From: Mycobacteroides chelonae
GTDB taxonomy: Bacteria > Actinomycetota > Actinomycetes > Mycobacteriales > Mycobacteriaceae
Length of the DNA: 64,000 bases
NCBI GenBank assembly: GCA_014204435.1
Contig: JACHLF010000004.1
Location: 124,001-188,000 of the forward strand
Direction: 5' to 3'
Below the pieces are notes generated by a model, which saw only the letters and a list, made by a program, of their open reading frames with translations, was not told the origin of the DNA and did not search any database. Numbering within the stretch: the stretch's first letter is position 1; each line of letters starts with the position of its first letter. Below are positions 27,016-35,866 of this stretch, one piece after another. The position numbers and the translations under genes are program-made.

Positions 27016-27818
27016 AGCCGCGCCGATGCCAGCGTGCCCGGCGCCGCGGAGTTGTCGGAGAACTCGAAGAGCCCGACGCCGCGACGATCGCCCAAATGCA
27101 CCGTGGCCGATACCGAAGAGCCCGCGGCCAACAACTTGTCAACAGTCAAAGAGCCTGCGTTCGAGGCGAACTCGGCCAGCGAAACATCGGATACGCCATC
27201 CAGAGATAGGGAGGCATCGGGAGAGAGCAGTGTGGTCACTGTGGGAACATCGCGGCCGCGCAGGGCCGCGGCCAGTTCCTGGACGCGTTGCTTGCCCGCC
27301 CCGCGCACACCCTTGAGCCCGCGCATGAATCCGAGCACCCCGTCGAGTCCCTGATTCTTCAGCAGCTGTGGCCCCAATTTGACGCTCGCGAGCAGTCCGT
27401 CGCCGCCCGCGCCCAACAGCTGGCCGATCATGGCGCGCAGTTCCCAGTAGGCGAACAGGCGGTCGATCTTGAGCGATGCGGCCGGGCCGTCCTCGACCAC
27501 GTCATACCGCAGATGCATCGGGATATGCAGGGTGACACCGGTCGACATGGTTGTATGGATGGTCAGATCGCGCAGCACCGACATCCCGGCGACCACATCG
27601 TTTTCGACGTCGAACACGATGGTGTTGGGCGCGATGAAGGTGTCGTAGAACTTGCCGATCGCGGATGCGCCGATATGTGGCCGCGATCCCACCGGATCAT
27701 TGACCTGGCCGTAGGTGGCGAACAGGCCGACCCAGGTGTCCTTGTCATGAGCACCGACAGCTGCCGGCGACGCTTGAACGGTCGCCAGCAGCTCGTCGGC
27801 AAATGGTGCGCTGGACAC
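27006..27818 (-). CDS. NTF2/SnoaL-like protein
   Basis: 270 residues from GTG 27818, four bases after the tpx stop. The N-terminal half (ADELLATVQASPAAVGAHDKDTWVGLFATYGQVNDPVGSRP) has the look of SnoaL/ketosteroid isomerase-like NTF2 folds, with FYDTFIAPN and a hydrophobic cavity pattern. The C-terminal half is distinct, with LSPDASLSLDGVSDVSLAE. It is likely a small-molecule binding protein or enzyme. It converges on the TetR gene, and the two stops overlap by ten bases. Confidence 0.7.
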   Translation of the reverse strand: MSSAPFADELLATVQASPAAVGAHDKDTWVGLFATYGQVNDPVGSRPHIGASAIGKFYDTFIAPNTIVFDVENDVVAGMSVLRDLTIHTTMSTGVTLHIPMHLRYDVVEDGPAASLKIDRLFAYWELRAMIGQLLGAGGDGLLASVKLGPQLLKNQGLDGVLGFMRGLKGVRGAGKQRVQELAAALRGRDVPTVTTLLSPDASLSLDGVSDVSLAEFASNAGSLTVDKLLAAGSSVSATVHLGDRRGVGLFEFSDNSAAPGTLASARLYF

Positions 27819-27822
27819 TGGC

Positions 27823-28317
<495 letters not shown>

Positions 28318-28374
28318 GGCCCCAGTGTTCCAGAGTTTGGGTGCCAGTGGCATCAGCGGGGCTAGGTTGGAGGC

Positions 28375-29019
28375 ATGACGACACCCGTCAGCTTCGATAA
28401 CAAGTTCTTCTCGGCAATGTGGTCCGCCATCGCGCGACGCGAGCCTCCGGAGATCAAAGAGCTCCGTGCCGAGAATTTGCGGGGCCTGACGGGGCACGTG
28501 CTCGAGGTGGGTGCGGGGACCGGCTCGAACTTCCCGCTGTACCCGAACACGGTGACCGCGGTGACGGCACTGGAACCCGAATCCAGGCTGCGCCCGCAAG
28601 CCGAGGCCGCGGCGGCCGGTGCGGCGATCCCGGTGACGGTGACCGCCGGTGTCTTCGAGGATCTTGCGGTCACCGGGGAGGACCGATTTGACGCGGTGGT
28701 GTGCTCGCTGGTGCTGTGCTCGGTGAGCGATCCCGACCGTGCCGCCGCGCAGGCATTCGAGGTGCTCAAGCCCGGCGGCGAGGTTCGTTTCTTCGAGCAT
28801 GTGGCCCACGATGGCGCGCTCGGGCTAGTGCAGCGCGCTGTCGACGCGACGTTCTGGCCGAGATTGTTCGGTAACTGCCACACCCACCGAGATACGCTGG
28901 GTGCGATCGAACGAGCCGGGTTCCAGATCGAGGGGCAGCGGGACGACTGGCTGAAGGTGATGGGTATCCCGATGCCGTCCTCGTCGATCGTGATCGGCCG
29001 CGCGGTCAAACCCGCGTAG
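28375..29019 (+). CDS. Class I SAM-dependent methyltransferase
   Basis: A 214-residue methyltransferase with motif I VLEVGAGTGSNF (about residues 42-53), an acidic loop EPES, and motif IV-like DAVVCSLVLCSVSDP. The C-terminal HEIGHT-like segment DATFWPRLFGNCHTHRDT is usual in the UbiE/methyltransferase-11 group near mycobacterial lipid genes. The substrate is unknown. Single gene, divergent from tpx. Confidence 0.85.
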   Translation: MTTPVSFDNKFFSAMWSAIARREPPEIKELRAENLRGLTGHVLEVGAGTGSNFPLYPNTVTAVTALEPESRLRPQAEAAAAGAAIPVTVTAGVFEDLAVTGEDRFDAVVCSLVLCSVSDPDRAAAQAFEVLKPGGEVRFFEHVAHDGALGLVQRAVDATFWPRLFGNCHTHRDTLGAIERAGFQIEGQRDDWLKVMGIPMPSSSIVIGRAVKPA

Positions 29020-29031
29020 AACGTCTGCGGA

Positions 29032-29841
29032 TTAACCGAACTCGACAACGGTCATCGCCGGCCTGATCCGGTCGGAGAAGGGCAGGTCGTAGAACAGCGG
29101 CGTGGCCAGCTTCAGGAAGTTTCCGCGGCCGGGCGGCATCCGCACCTCGCGGACCGCGCGCACACCGTCGAAAGCACGTAGCTCGTCGTATTGGTGGGCG
29201 GTGAACGAGAACGGCATCGGCGGCACCGTGTAGTGCTTGCTCAGCTTCCAGCCCCGCCGTTGCGAATACACGCTCATCAACCACGGGATGGTGTCGAACA
29301 CCATCTGGCCGCCGGGGAAGCGTTTGGCGCAGGCGGCGATGAGATCGAACACGACATCGCGTTCCAGGTACATGAACAGGCCCTCGGCGGTGATCACCAC
29401 ACCCTCGGAGGCGTCGATCTGATCCATCCAGGAGTAGTCGAGTGCCGACTGCGCGATGTAACGGAGCCGGTCCGACGGGGGGAGCAACTGCTGACGCAAC
29501 CGCACGATGGGTTCCAGGTCGACCGTCACCCACTTCAGCTCGCCGTTGTCGATACGCCAGAAGCTGGTCTGCAATCCCTCGGCCAGCGCCACCACCGTAG
29601 CGCGCGGATGATCGGCCAGGTACTCGTTGGTGACGTTGTCGAATGTCAACGCCCGCAGCGCAATACCCTGATGTGTGCGGCCGAAGTGGTGATAGTCGTA
29701 GTCCAGGCTCTCGTAGACCACGACGGCCATCGGGTCATCGATCACGCCATCGGGCCGCGCCGCCTCTTCAGCGCGCTGGCGCAGCGTGATGAGCGCGGTT
29801 TCGGATACCCCGTCGAGGTGGCGGGCATCAATGGCAGCCAT
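29032..29841 (-). CDS. Putative SAM-dependent methyltransferase (LCMT/PPM1-like), copy 1
   Basis: About 269 residues of the mycobacterial S-adenosylmethionine methyltransferase family related to leucine carboxyl methyltransferases. Visible features: DGVSETALITLRQRA near the start, HPRATVVALAEGLQTSFWR as the cofactor motif, and GVVITAEGLFMYLERDVV. A paralogue at 30379-31227 has the same motifs in the same order. The DUF1697 gene lies between them. ATG 29841 is preferred; GTG 29850 adds three residues. Substrate unknown. Confidence 0.82.
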   Translation of the reverse strand: MAAIDARHLDGVSETALITLRQRAEEAARPDGVIDDPMAVVVYESLDYDYHHFGRTHQGIALRALTFDNVTNEYLADHPRATVVALAEGLQTSFWRIDNGELKWVTVDLEPIVRLRQQLLPPSDRLRYIAQSALDYSWMDQIDASEGVVITAEGLFMYLERDVVFDLIAACAKRFPGGQMVFDTIPWLMSVYSQRRGWKLSKHYTVPPMPFSFTAHQYDELRAFDGVRAVREVRMPPGRGNFLKLATPLFYDLPFSDRIRPAMTVVEFG

Positions 29842-29854
29842 GCCAGCCACACTA

Positions 29855-30376
29855 CTAGCGAACGAGCTTGTGCAACGTCCGCAGGTTGCGGGTGGTGGTC
29901 GTCGACTTGTATCGCTTCTTGCCCATCGTCTTGCCGACGGGGCTGCTCAAGGTCTGCGACTTGGGCACCTGCCAGTACAGCACCCCATCGCCCGCGGTGA
30001 TGCGTTCGTTCCCGTCGAGCGCGGTACCAAGGCCGGCCAGCTCGGCAAGCACCTCGGGGTCGCTGCAGAACATCACGTACGAATGCACGCCCTCGATCTC
30101 GGGCTCCCAGGGGAAAGCCGCGATGATCCGGCCGATGGTGTCCAGGTCGTACACCAGCACCCATGCCTCATACCCGAAGCGATCGCCGAGTATCTGCTGC
30201 AGTCGTTCCTTGACCGCGGCCGCGGACTCGGCTGCGTCGAGCAGTACGTTGCCGCTGGCGAGAATCGTTGTCACACCTGCGAATCCATCAGCGGAGAGGG
30301 CATCGCGGACATCGGCCATCTTCATCGTGATGCCACCAACGTTCACTCCGCGCAGCAAGGCGGCATATCGGGTCAC
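29855..30376 (-). CDS. DUF1697 family protein
   Basis: 173 residues with the family signature at the N-terminus (RYAALLRGVNVGGITMKMADVR) and the conserved YWQVPKSQTLSSPVGK near the end. GTG 30376 lies two bases after the upstream methyltransferase stop, and the downstream methyltransferase follows within about 13 bases, so the three minus-strand genes form one operon. No function is established for the family. Confidence 0.85.
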   Translation of the reverse strand: MTRYAALLRGVNVGGITMKMADVRDALSADGFAGVTTILASGNVLLDAAESAAAVKERLQQILGDRFGYEAWVLVYDLDTIGRIIAAFPWEPEIEGVHSYVMFCSDPEVLAELAGLGTALDGNERITAGDGVLYWQVPKSQTLSSPVGKTMGKKRYKSTTTTRNLRTLHKLVR

Positions 30377-30378
30377 GG

Positions 30379-31227
30379 TTATCCGAACTGCAGCAGCGTC
30401 ATGGACGGCCGGGTTCTGCGTAGAAACCCGCGATCAAGACGCTGGGCGTTCACGAACTTCCAGATTCCACGGCCTGGACGCAACGGAATGTCGATGGCCG
30501 CGGACACCCCGGGAATGGACGTGAGCGCCTCACCCTCATCGGCTGTCAGCGCGAACGGCATCGGTGGGGCCACGTAGCGGTCCGAGAGTTTGAACCCCTG
30601 CAGGGTGCGCTTGCTGAACCAATGCGGGATGCTGTCGAACATCATCTGTCCACCGGGAAAGCGCCTGGCGCAGGCTTTGATCAGTCCCAGTGACTCCTCA
30701 GGCTGCAAGTACATCAGCAGCCCCTCGGCCGTGATGAACACACCGCCCGAGTCGTCGACCCGATCCATCCAGCTCAGGTCGAGGGCTGACTGGGCCAGCT
30801 TCACGATCCGGTCGTTCTTGGGCAGCAGTTGGTCGCGCAGCTCCATCACTGGCGGTAGATCCACTGAATACCAAGTGAATTGCGTTGTGGGTTGGTCGCC
30901 GCCCAGTCGCCAGAAGCTCGTCTGCATGCCCTCGGCGAGGGCCGCCACCGCCGCTCTGGGGTGCGTCGCGAGATACACCCGTGCCTGCGAGTCGAACGAC
31001 AATGCCCTGAGTGCGTGGGACTGCGACGGGCGACCGAACTTGCGGTAGTCGTACTCGATGGCGTCGAAGAGCTCCGCGGCCAGCGGGTCCTGTATGAGGC
31101 TATCGGGGCGCTTGGCCTCGGTGCCGCGATTGTGCAGTGTCCACAGGGTGGTAGCTGAGACGCCGTCCAGGCTGTCTCCGCTGATCCGCGATGAGCCGCT
31201 TGGGCGAAGAGCATCGGACTCGGTCAT
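30379..31227 (-). CDS. Putative SAM-dependent methyltransferase (LCMT/PPM1-like), copy 2
   Basis: 282 residues, paralogous to the protein at 29032-29841: DGVSATTLWTLHNRG, HPRAAVAALAEGMQTSFWR, GVFITAEGLLMYLQ and a final LLQFG against VVEFG. It begins at ATG 31227 and is the first gene of the three-gene operon. The two copies flank DUF1697, which points to a local duplication that either took up or trapped the middle gene. Substrate unknown. Confidence 0.82.
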   Translation of the reverse strand: MTESDALRPSGSSRISGDSLDGVSATTLWTLHNRGTEAKRPDSLIQDPLAAELFDAIEYDYRKFGRPSQSHALRALSFDSQARVYLATHPRAAVAALAEGMQTSFWRLGGDQPTTQFTWYSVDLPPVMELRDQLLPKNDRIVKLAQSALDLSWMDRVDDSGGVFITAEGLLMYLQPEESLGLIKACARRFPGGQMMFDSIPHWFSKRTLQGFKLSDRYVAPPMPFALTADEGEALTSIPGVSAAIDIPLRPGRGIWKFVNAQRLDRGFLRRTRPSMTLLQFG

Positions 31228-31287
31228 GAACCTGATGCTAGTGACATGGGGCGACGACCAGGCCGCCCCTTGGTTAGGCTGACGGCT

Positions 31288-31473
31288 ATGACCGATTCGA
31301 AGGGGAGCGGCGACGCGGCCGCGGACGAGGCCAAGCGCAAGTTCCGCGAGGCCCTTGAGCGCAAGAACATCAAGGCCAGCTCCGCCGCCGATCACAAGGA
31401 CACCGCAAGCAAGCCGACCCACGCACACGGCCGGGCCGGTTCGCATCGCGAATTCCGTCGTAAGAGCGGCTAG
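31288..31473 (+). CDS. DUF5302 family small protein
   Basis: A 61-residue, charged protein starting MTDSKGSGDAAADEAKRKFR, a pattern seen in DUF5302 proteins of actinobacteria, and ending in a basic GRAGSHREFRRKSG. Likely disordered, with a central helix. ATG 31288 removes an unsupported 14-residue extension. Its stop overlaps by four bases the end of the convergent acyltransferase gene. Function unknown. Confidence 0.75.
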   Translation: MTDSKGSGDAAADEAKRKFREALERKNIKASSAADHKDTASKPTHAHGRAGSHREFRRKSG

Positions 31474-32804
31474 ACGGCCTTCTTCTTACTGGCCAGCAAT
31501 CGGGCGACGGCCAGCCCGGCCAGCACTACCAGCCAGCACACCAGGCCAAATCCCTTAAGTCCCCAGACCACCGAGGCCAAGGTGAATCCGCCCGCGGCCG
31601 TCAGTGCTATCCCGACGAAGGCGCTGCGTGGGCCGGGCTGTGCGACGTAGCCGCCATCCCAGCCGGGTAGCGGGTTGTTCTCCAGCGGCCGCAGGGCCAG
31701 GAACAGTCCGGTCACCAGCACGACCATCATCGCAACCTGGAGCGCCGACAGGGCGATGAAATTCGGTGCGGCGGTGTCATATCGGGGGAACCCGAGGAAG
31801 TCGAACACCAGGTGCATGCCGAGAAGTGCGGGCATGTGCCACAGGTACAGCGTCATCGCACCTGAGTTGCCGATGGTCACCGCCCACCACACGCGCGGAT
31901 GCTGTGCCCACCGGTTGATGGCCGGCATCGCCGCGAGGGCAAGGGCGGACAGGATGATCGCGTGCCCGGCCAGCACCAGCGACGGCGGGATCATGTTCGG
32001 TACCTTCTGTCCGGCCACGCCGACCAGGCTGATGGTGTACGGGCCGAACGTCACCAGGGCGATATTGATCGCGAAAACGGCCGCGGCCAGCCCCAGGGCC
32101 GCCTTCTGGGTGATCAGCTGACGGCGGTACCCCACGCCCAAGACCGCCGGCAGCAGCCACACCACGAAGTTCACGTACCCGATCCCCTTGGGTGCATCCA
32201 GGCCGAGTCGCAGCACGTCCACCACCGCGATGCCCAGGTAGATTCCCGCGAGCGCCGTGAACATCGCACGCGTCGTCGTGACCCGGGCCAACAGCGGCAC
32301 CGCCGCCAGCACCAGCACGTAGGCCCCGAGGAACCACAGCAGCTGGGTGCTCACACCGGCGACCGGCTCATAGACATGCAGGGGCAGGAGCTGCCGGAGA
32401 ACCACCAGCGCCAGCGCCCAGAAGCCCAGGTAGTAGAACACCGGGCGATACAGCCGGGTGCAGCGATGCATCAGCCAGGACCCCCAGCTGGTTCCGGGCT
32501 TCCAGGAACCCACACTGGCCGCGACACCGGCGAAGAAGAACAGCGGCATGATCTGGAAAACCCAGGTCAGCGCCTGGAAAATGGGGCGGCCGTTGAGCAG
32601 GTTGCCCCACAGCAGCACGCCGTAGTCGATGGTGCTCACCGCCATGATGGTGTGCCCGAGGACCACGCCGACCAGCGACGCGATCCGGATCACGTCGAGC
32701 GCGCGATCGCGTGTGGTCGGGGTGGCTGTGCCCACCTCGTCGGCGGTGGGCAAGCCCAGCGATGAGCCGCTTGCGCGAAGAGTCTTGGTCGGTGCAATCG
32801 TCAT
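31470..32804 (-). CDS. Acyltransferase 3 family membrane protein
   Basis: 444 residues with about ten hydrophobic segments. The Acyl_transf_3 features are RALDVIRIASLVGVVLGHTIM at the first helix and the basic WLMHRCTRLYRPVF loop; the family's key His/Arg are in GHT and RLYRP. These proteins O-acylate sugars, lipids or antibiotics at the membrane. The C-terminus ends in a basic LLASKKKAV. It stands alone between two hypothetical genes, so the acceptor cannot be inferred. Confidence 0.85.
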   Translation of the reverse strand: MTIAPTKTLRASGSSLGLPTADEVGTATPTTRDRALDVIRIASLVGVVLGHTIMAVSTIDYGVLLWGNLLNGRPIFQALTWVFQIMPLFFFAGVAASVGSWKPGTSWGSWLMHRCTRLYRPVFYYLGFWALALVVLRQLLPLHVYEPVAGVSTQLLWFLGAYVLVLAAVPLLARVTTTRAMFTALAGIYLGIAVVDVLRLGLDAPKGIGYVNFVVWLLPAVLGVGYRRQLITQKAALGLAAAVFAINIALVTFGPYTISLVGVAGQKVPNMIPPSLVLAGHAIILSALALAAMPAINRWAQHPRVWWAVTIGNSGAMTLYLWHMPALLGMHLVFDFLGFPRYDTAAPNFIALSALQVAMMVVLVTGLFLALRPLENNPLPGWDGGYVAQPGPRSAFVGIALTAAGGFTLASVVWGLKGFGLVCWLVVLAGLAVARLLASKKKAV

Positions 32805-32905
32805 GCGCCCAGCGTCGCCGAGCTAGACACGCCGACACAGCGCGTGGCTACGCGACCGCGCTAGGTAGTTTCCCCTGCCGTGTCAGCGCGAGGTACCTAC
32901 CTGAA

Positions 32906-33364
32906 CTAGCCGCCGAGAGCGGCGATGAGGTCCTTGATCTTGGCGGCCTCGTCTTCGGTGACGGGTTCCTCGGACTCGATTGCCGTTAGGAAGCCCACCT
33001 TCAGACCGGCGCCGTTGGCGGTTTCCTGCGCGGTGAGCCGCGCACGCCGGCGTGCGGTGTACAGGCGCTGGCCCAGTGTGGCGCTGGGGCTGTTGGCGGC
33101 GTCCTTCATCAGGTCGTCGTAGCGATGGCGCACGCCGCTCAGCGCAATGACGACCGAGGGTGTCACGCGGCTACGGGCGGCGGCCTTCGCGATCGCGCCC
33201 TCAAGCTTGCGAAGCCCGCTGAGAACAACGGCGACGCGTTCTCCGTACTCGGGGTCGCTGGGCTCGGGCAAGGTATCGATGGCGGACGAGTACATGTGCA
33301 CCGCTGCATCGACGAGGCTGACAATGACTGGGGCTTCTCCATCATCCGGCACGACTTCAGGCAC
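32906..33364 (-). CDS. XRE-like regulator with C-terminal helix-turn-helix
   Basis: 152 residues from GTG 33364, with AAGGAG ten bases upstream. The first ~90 residues are helical, with VDAAVHMYSSAIDTLPEPSD. The C-terminal ~65 residues (TLGQRLYTARRRARLTAQETANGAGLKVGFLTAIESEEP) have the XRE/lambda-repressor-like HTH spacing. A HTH at the C-terminus is less usual and suggests the N-terminal part senses or oligomerises. Target genes are unknown; the acyltransferase gene downstream may be one. Confidence 0.65.
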   Translation of the reverse strand: MPEVVPDDGEAPVIVSLVDAAVHMYSSAIDTLPEPSDPEYGERVAVVLSGLRKLEGAIAKAAARSRVTPSVVIALSGVRHRYDDLMKDAANSPSATLGQRLYTARRRARLTAQETANGAGLKVGFLTAIESEEPVTEDEAAKIKDLIAALGG

Positions 33365-33575
33365 GACCCATCGACTCCTTCTGAAAAGACCGGTTATGAC
33401 CCCGGAGTAGGCAGGGGTCGCCGACAACCTAGCGCTGATTCGCAGCCCGGACAACCCCTATCGGATGAACGGTTTCTGACCCGAGCGTCCAGGTTGGACA
33501 TGTGAACTGTGCTGCGCTACCTACCTTTTCGCCATCGCAGCTGTGCTCATGGGGTGTGGCGGCAACAGATCTTGA
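33365..33575. other. Intergenic region with a lipoprotein-signal remnant
   Basis: No complete gene was found. On the plus strand 33510-33575 reads CATYLFAIAAVLMGCGGNRS then TGA, which looks like a lipoprotein signal peptide and lipobox (LMGC) cut off by a stop. No in-frame ATG, GTG or TTG precedes it, so it may be a remnant or chance. Confidence 0.3.
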
Positions 33576-33746
33576 TTAGCCGGTGGTCACCGTCTCTACC
33601 GACTGTGTCCGGCGCGGGCGCTCCTGCCAGATGACGACGATCAGGCAGAGTGTGGCCAGCGCGACCATCGCGAGCGCGAAGGTGACACCGGCGGTGAATG
33701 ACCCGAGTGCCGCGAAGCCGGCTGTCGCCGCGGCCGCGAATGTCAT
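33576..33746 (-). CDS. Small membrane protein (56 aa) downstream of the symporter
   Basis: Begins MTFAAAATAGFAALGSF and contains one or two hydrophobic stretches (TFALAMVALATLCLIVVIW), followed by a basic tail QERPRRTQSV. Codon use is strongly GC-ending. It starts 25 bases after the ActP-type symporter stop on the same strand and so is probably the last gene of the DUF485-symporter operon. A small accessory subunit is plausible; no family was recognised. Confidence 0.6.
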   Translation of the reverse strand: MTFAAAATAGFAALGSFTAGVTFALAMVALATLCLIVVIWQERPRRTQSVETVTTG

Positions 33747-33771
33747 CTCGGCCGGGGTAGGGGAGTGCGGG

Positions 33772-35406
33772 TCAGTGCTGGACGGCCTTCTCCGCCCCGA
33801 TGCCCGTCAGAGAGCGCACCTCCATCTCGGCGTTCAATCCGGGGTCGCCCTTGTCGTTGGAGGTGAGCGTCCCGACGATGCCCAGCAGGAAGGCCAGCGG
33901 AATCGACACGATGCCCGGGTTGGACAGGGGGAACCACGCGAAGTCGGCGCCGGGGATCATCGCCGTCTTCGCGCCGGACACGGCGGGCGAGAAGACGATC
34001 AGCACGATGGTGGAGATCAACCCGCTGTACATGCTCCACAGCGCACCGCGGGTGTTGAAGCGCGGCCAGTACAGCGAGTACAGGATGGTCGGCAGATTGG
34101 CCGCGGCCGCGACCGCGAACGCCAGTGCGACCAGGAACGCGACGTTCTGCCCGTTGGCCAGGATGCCGAGTCCGATCGCGATGATGCCCAGCACCACCGC
34201 CGCGATCCGCGATACCCGTACCTGCTCCTCTTCGGAAACGTTGTGTTCCTTCATGATCGAGGCATAGATGTCGTGGGCGAAGGACGCTGACGCGGTGATC
34301 GTCAAGCCTGCCACCACCGCGAGGATGGTGGCGAAGGCTACCGCGGAGATGACCGCCAGCAGGATCACTCCGCCGAGCTCGAAGGCCAACAGCGGCGCAG
34401 CCGAGTTCTGACCGCCCGCGGCGGCCAGGATGCGATCGGGACCCACGAGTGCCGCGGCGCCGTAGCCGAGCGCCAAGGTGAACAGGTAGAAGGCACCGAT
34501 CAGCCCGATCGCCCATACCACCGAACGGCGAGCCTCCTTGGCGGTGGGCACCGTGTAGAAGCGCATCAGCACATGGGGGAGGCCGGCGGTGCCGAGCACC
34601 AGGGCCAGGCCGAGGGACAGGAAGTTGATCTTCGACGTCAACGAGCCGCCGTACTGTGCGCCGGGCGCCAGAACATCACGGGAGGCAACACCGTTGGTGT
34701 GGCTGCCGGAAACGGCGTGCTGCGCTGCCCCGAGGATGTCGGAGAAGTTGAAACCGAACGTGGCCAGCACTGCCGCCGTCATCAGCGCGGCGCCGGTGAT
34801 CAACAGCACTGCCTTGATGATCTGCACCCAGGTGGTGCCCTTCATTCCGCCTACCAGGACATAGACGATCATGAGCACGCCCACTACGCCGATCACGATC
34901 GATTGGCCCACGCGGCCATGGATATTGAGCAGCAGTGCCACTAGGCCTCCGGCGCCCGCCATCTGTGCGAGCAGGTAGAACAACGACACCGTGAGGGTCG
35001 AGGTGGCCGCCGCCAGCCGGACCGGGCGCTGACGGAGCCGGAAGCTCAACACGTCGGCCATGGTGAATTTTCCTGTGTTACGGAGTAATTCGGCGACAAG
35101 CAGCAGGGCCACCAACCACGCCACCAGGAATCCGATGGAGTACAAGAAGCCGTCGTAGCCGTATACCGCGATGGCGCCGGCGATACCGAGAAAGCTTGCG
35201 GCGGAGAGGTAGTCGCCGGCGATCGCGATGCCATTCTGTGGACCGGAGAAGGCACGGCCGCCGGTGAAGAATCCCTCGGCGGTCTTACTGCTTCCGCTGG
35301 CCCGGATGACGAGGTAGAGGGTGACGGCGACGAAGAGAGTGAATATCGCGATGTTGGTGGCGGGATTGCCGATGGTCTCGGCTGCCACGATCGACGGTGT
35401 GGTCAT
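33772..35406 (-). CDS. actP: Cation/acetate symporter (ActP-like, SSS family)
   Basis: A 544-residue sodium:solute symporter with 12-14 hydrophobic segments. Near the N-terminus are GGRAFSGPQNGIAIAGDYLSAASFLGIAGAI, typical of ActP, and GGMKGTTWVQIIKAVLL in the fifth to sixth helix region. The family takes up acetate or other short carboxylates. Its start overlaps the end of DUF485 by four bases, and that pairing is the classical YjcH-ActP operon. Whether the substrate is acetate, pyruvate or propionate cannot be told. Confidence 0.9.
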   Translation of the reverse strand: MTTPSIVAAETIGNPATNIAIFTLFVAVTLYLVIRASGSSKTAEGFFTGGRAFSGPQNGIAIAGDYLSAASFLGIAGAIAVYGYDGFLYSIGFLVAWLVALLLVAELLRNTGKFTMADVLSFRLRQRPVRLAAATSTLTVSLFYLLAQMAGAGGLVALLLNIHGRVGQSIVIGVVGVLMIVYVLVGGMKGTTWVQIIKAVLLITGAALMTAAVLATFGFNFSDILGAAQHAVSGSHTNGVASRDVLAPGAQYGGSLTSKINFLSLGLALVLGTAGLPHVLMRFYTVPTAKEARRSVVWAIGLIGAFYLFTLALGYGAAALVGPDRILAAAGGQNSAAPLLAFELGGVILLAVISAVAFATILAVVAGLTITASASFAHDIYASIMKEHNVSEEEQVRVSRIAAVVLGIIAIGLGILANGQNVAFLVALAFAVAAAANLPTILYSLYWPRFNTRGALWSMYSGLISTIVLIVFSPAVSGAKTAMIPGADFAWFPLSNPGIVSIPLAFLLGIVGTLTSNDKGDPGLNAEMEVRSLTGIGAEKAVQH

Positions 35407-35735
35407 GCCTGTTCCACCTCGGCGCGGATGGCCGCTGCTCGCGGATCCAACTCGCGGTTGGCTAACCGGACGTAGAGGCCGGTGATGACGAATGTGGTGA
35501 GGAACTGGCCGAGACCGAGTGCGAGTCCCACGTTGATGTTGCCGACGATCTTGATGGCCATGAAGTCATGGGCGAACGCACCCAGTGCCAAGTACAGGCC
35601 GTACCATCCCAGGAAGAATGCCGTCATGGGGAAAACAAAGCGGCGCAGTGTTTTCCGGAGTTCATGAAACTCGAGGCTGGTCTGGATTTCCAGGGCTCTG
35701 TCGGTGGACAGCTCGGGAGGATCGATAGCAGTCAA
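35403..35735 (-). CDS. DUF485 membrane protein (YjcH-like)
   Basis: 110 residues with two transmembrane helices (FFLGWYGLYLALGAFAH and GLALGLGQFLTTFVITGLYV) and the usual N-terminal EFHELRKTLRRFVFP. The TTG start at 35735 is supported by AAGGAG six bases upstream. DUF485 proteins nearly always precede ActP-type symporters, and the genes overlap by four bases here. It probably assists the transporter. Confidence 0.9.
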   Translation of the reverse strand: MTAIDPPELSTDRALEIQTSLEFHELRKTLRRFVFPMTAFFLGWYGLYLALGAFAHDFMAIKIVGNINVGLALGLGQFLTTFVITGLYVRLANRELDPRAAAIRAEVEQA

Positions 35736-35866
35736 CGCTGGCTCCTTATGGATACCTGTCAGGGTGCTGGGAGAGCGTAATGAGGGCCGAGCTGCGAGCG
35801 GGGCGTTTCCGGCGCTGGTTTGTCAGGTGTTCACCTGCACCGGCTCGAATCGGTGGTGCCGCCGAC

